From Porcipelethomonas sp964621265 (lineage in GTDB: Bacteria > Bacillota > Clostridia > Oscillospirales > Ruminococcaceae), in contig CAZULQ010000042.1 of NCBI GenBank assembly GCA_964621265.1, positions 1 to 15,899 on the forward strand: a stretch of DNA of 15,899 bases. The letters run 5' to 3'. Positions 14,205 to 15,899 of the stretch are shown one piece after another (the first letter of the stretch is position 1; the number at the start of each line of letters is the position of its first letter). The position numbers and the translations under genes were made by a program. The notes under the pieces were generated by a model, which was given only the letters and a program-made list of their open reading frames with translations, was not told the origin of the DNA and did not search any database.

Positions 14205-14639
14205 GTCTGCAACAGCATTTTTGTATGAAATTAAAATATGTATCGGTGCAAAAATTATAGCTGAAATTACAAGCAGTAATGACCTGCTCATAATACCGCT
14301 GAAAAGAAAAATCAGAGAGGGGATTACAGATAGCGCAACTGCCCTGAACATGCTGTTTCTTTTGAAGCAAATCCATATTATACAGTAGGTCAGCGTAAGA
14401 GCGGAGTTTATTATCAGATATACCGCAAAAGCTTCGTCTGACCACCACCCAAGCCATGTCCCAGGGATATTGATTATCATAAATGCAAAGCAACCTGCTC
14501 TGCCGATGTTTTCGGGTATTTCAAGCGGTTTGCTTTTAAAGCTGTTTTCAAAGCCCTGTTTATTCTTTATTGCAAAAATAACATTCGGAATTATTATCAG
14601 AGTCACGAAAATCAATCCGAACACATTAAGCCATTCCAT
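14190..14639 (-). CDS. Small integral membrane protein, unknown function
   Basis: 149 residues with four to five hydrophobic spans: about 4-23, 45-62, 68-88, 96-113 and 118-136. There is a loop motif FENSFKSKPLEIPENIGR (31-48) before the second span and a WLGWWSDE loop after it. Similar short proteins are common in Firmicutes, but I know of no function for them. The start at 14639 is chosen because AAAGGAGG lies 5 bases upstream. Eight more in-frame codons exist upstream, but they overlap that ribosome binding site. It is 69 bases downstream of pfkA on the same strand with only a hairpin between, so it may be cotranscribed. Its final codons form part of the convergent terminator stem. Confidence 0.75.
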   Translation of the reverse strand: MEWLNVFGLIFVTLIIIPNVIFAIKNKQGFENSFKSKPLEIPENIGRAGCFAFMIINIPGTWLGWWSDEAFAVYLIINSALTLTYCIIWICFKRNSMFRAVALSVIPSLIFLFSGIMSRSLLLVISAIIFAPIHILISYKNAVADKTSR

Positions 14640-14661
14640 AAAATCCTCCTTTTTACTGCAC

Positions 14662-14690
14662 AACTCCCACTGTTTTTTTCAGTGGGAGTT
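14662..14690 (-). terminator. Hairpin between pfkA and the small membrane protein gene
   Basis: AACTCCCACTG (14662-14672) pairs perfectly with CAGTGGGAGTT (14680-14690), an 11-bp stem with a 7-base homopolymer loop. On the minus strand it is followed by GTGCAGTAAAAAGGAGG, with no U-tract, so it is a poor intrinsic terminator in that direction. An RNA-stability element or leaky terminator is as likely. Confidence 0.6.
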
Positions 14691-14708
14691 TATGTTTATG
14701 AATATTTA

Positions 14709-15791
14709 TCAGTCGCCGAAAGAAACTCCTAAGTTTCTTGCAGTTGTAACGAGCTGGTCATCAGGTGATACAAACTTTGTCTTACCTGCAATATCTTCAA
14801 GCTTGTTTGAAGTAATCTTTCCGCCGATTTTTGCAACACTTCTGCCATACTTGCCCTGTGAAATGAGCTTGGCTGCGTGTACGCCGAACTGTGTCGCTAA
14901 AATTCTGTCATAAGCGCTCGGGCTTCCGCCTCTGAGCATATGTCCAGGAACGCATACTCTTGCTTCAAGACCTGTCATGTTCTGAATCTGTGCAGCAATT
15001 CTGTTTGTAGCAGTTGTCATGCCTGCCTCAGCTCTGAGTCTTGCACGTTCCTTCTTCTTCATCTTGGCTTCGTCCTGATCGAATGCACCCTCAGCAACAG
15101 CCACGATTGAGAAGTTCTTTCCGCTTTCATTTCTCTTTACAACTGACTGGCATACCTTTTCGATATCATAAGGGATTTCAGGAATCAGGATAATGTCCGC
15201 ACCGCCTGCAATACCTGCGTTGAGAGTCAGCCAGCCTGCCTTGTTGCCCATGATTTCGCAAAGGAGAATACGTGAATGGCTGTTTGCAGTTGTGTGAAGT
15301 CTGTCGATTGCGTCAGTTGCAATATCAACGGCTGAATGGAAACCAAAGGTTACATCTGTGCCGAAAATATCATTGTCAATAGTCTTTGGCAGACCGATTA
15401 CATTAAGTCCCTCACTTGCAAGAAGATAGCTTGTCTTGTGAGTGCCGTTTCCGCCGAGTGTCAGAAGACAGTCAAGCTTCTGCTTTTTATAGGTTTCCTT
15501 CATGTTTTTTACTTTGTCTATCTTATCATCGCCGATAACCTGCATCATCTTGAACGGCTGACGCTTTGTACCTAAAATTGTGCCGCCTCTTGTGAGGATT
15601 CCTGAAAATTCTTCAGGCTTCATATCACGGCAGAGATTATGGATAAGACCGTAATATCCGTTTGAAATACCAACGATTTCAACGTTGTCTGTGCCCATCT
15701 TTTCGTAGCACGCTTTAGCAACGCCTCTGATTGTTGCGTTAAGACCCGGGCAGTCGCCACCGCTTGTGAGGATTCCTATTCTTTTTTTCAT
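14709..15791 (-). CDS. pfkA: 6-phosphofructokinase, PFKA family (group III-like)
   Basis: 360-residue cytoplasmic glycolytic enzyme that phosphorylates fructose 6-phosphate to fructose 1,6-bisphosphate. Motifs seen: GILTSGGDCPGLNA (6-19), GGNGT (113-117), PKTIDND (135-141) with catalytic Asp139, MGNKAGWLT (181-189) and GHMLRGGSPSAYDR (283-296). The residue after the Asn of GGNG is Gly, which usually goes with ATP as donor. The Lys in PKTIDND is shared with PPi-dependent and actinobacterial-type enzymes, so this branch is group III-like and the donor is not certain. Asn115 replaces the usual Asp and Asn183 the usual Arg. I start it at 15791 (MKKRIG). An AAAGGA lies about 13 bases upstream. The 32 codons further upstream in frame cover the promoter-like TATACTATTATA stretch and are unlikely to be translated. 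Confidence 0.92.
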   Translation of the reverse strand: MKKRIGILTSGGDCPGLNATIRGVAKACYEKMGTDNVEIVGISNGYYGLIHNLCRDMKPEEFSGILTRGGTILGTKRQPFKMMQVIGDDKIDKVKNMKETYKKQKLDCLLTLGGNGTHKTSYLLASEGLNVIGLPKTIDNDIFGTDVTFGFHSAVDIATDAIDRLHTTANSHSRILLCEIMGNKAGWLTLNAGIAGGADIILIPEIPYDIEKVCQSVVKRNESGKNFSIVAVAEGAFDQDEAKMKKKERARLRAEAGMTTATNRIAAQIQNMTGLEARVCVPGHMLRGGSPSAYDRILATQFGVHAAKLISQGKYGRSVAKIGGKITSNKLEDIAGKTKFVSPDDQLVTTARNLGVSFGD

Positions 15792-15851
15792 ATCGCTTTG
15801 ACCATCCTTTCGTTTCATGGTATAATAGTATAAAATAGTGTTGTTTGGGAT

Positions 15852-15875
15852 TTTCTGATATTCGTTTGTCAGAAA
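15852..15875. promoter_or_regulatory. Inverted repeat upstream of pfkA, possible operator
   Basis: TTTCTGA (15852-15858) and TCAGAAA (15869-15875) are perfect inverted 7-base arms with a 10-base spacer, 61-84 bases before the pfkA start. They lie just upstream of AT-rich -10-like sequences. Possibly a regulator site. AT-rich sequence makes chance occurrence possible. Confidence 0.35.
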
Positions 15876-15899
15876 TTTATAAGTCATTAAATATATTAT

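Noticed and set aside
15792..15887. 32-codon N-terminal extension of phosphofructokinase
   Set aside because: It covers the promoter-like AT-rich region, and family members begin at MKKRIG.

Overview
The window looks like chromosomal DNA from an anaerobic low-to-mid GC Firmicute. The best fit is a Ruminococcus-like member of the Oscillospiraceae. The evidence is a clear type I dockerin (the cellulosome docking module), two large secreted proteins built from choline-/glucan-binding-type aromatic repeats, a class II xylose isomerase, strong AGGAGG-type ribosome binding sites and TTGACA/TATAAT-type promoters. The genus is an inference. There is no rRNA, tRNA, insertion sequence, phage gene or CRISPR array, and no stretch over 300 bases lacks a gene.

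Layout, left to right. (1) Positions 1-2422, minus strand: the 5' end of an unknown gene with a TTG start that runs off the left edge, a hairpin, xylA (xylose isomerase) and a membrane protein of unknown function. (2) Positions 2609-6596, plus strand: a tightly packed four-gene operon made of a TVP38/DedA-like membrane protein, a PIN-like/NYN-type putative RNase with a duplicated C-terminal module, an SLC13/ArsB-like permease and an MFS transporter. It ends in a bidirectional terminator shared with metG. (3) Positions 6603-8603, minus strand: metG (methionyl-tRNA synthetase) with a strong promoter that carries an embedded inverted repeat. (4) Positions 8618-13427, minus strand: an operon for three exported proteins. 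The first has about 23 cell-wall-binding repeats and a CHAP hydrolase domain. The second is a paralogue with the same repeat array but a transglutaminase-like domain that seems to lack its cysteine. The third is a small dockerin protein. (5) Positions 13473-14204, plus strand: a SAM-dependent methyltransferase with a perfect consensus promoter. (6) Positions 14190-15899, minus strand: pfkA (6-phosphofructokinase) followed by a small membrane protein.

How the genes fit together. xylA and pfkA belong to pentose and hexose catabolism, which suits a plant-fibre degrader, but they are not adjacent to each other or to a xylulokinase. The most interesting block is the exported three-gene operon. It links a probable peptidoglycan hydrolase, a probable non-catalytic paralogue and a cellulosome-type docking protein in one transcript, which suggests a role at the cell surface. 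The plus-strand operon that puts a putative RNase among three membrane proteins is the second unusual arrangement. The metabolic and translation genes look ordinary, apart from two residue changes in the phosphofructokinase active site.
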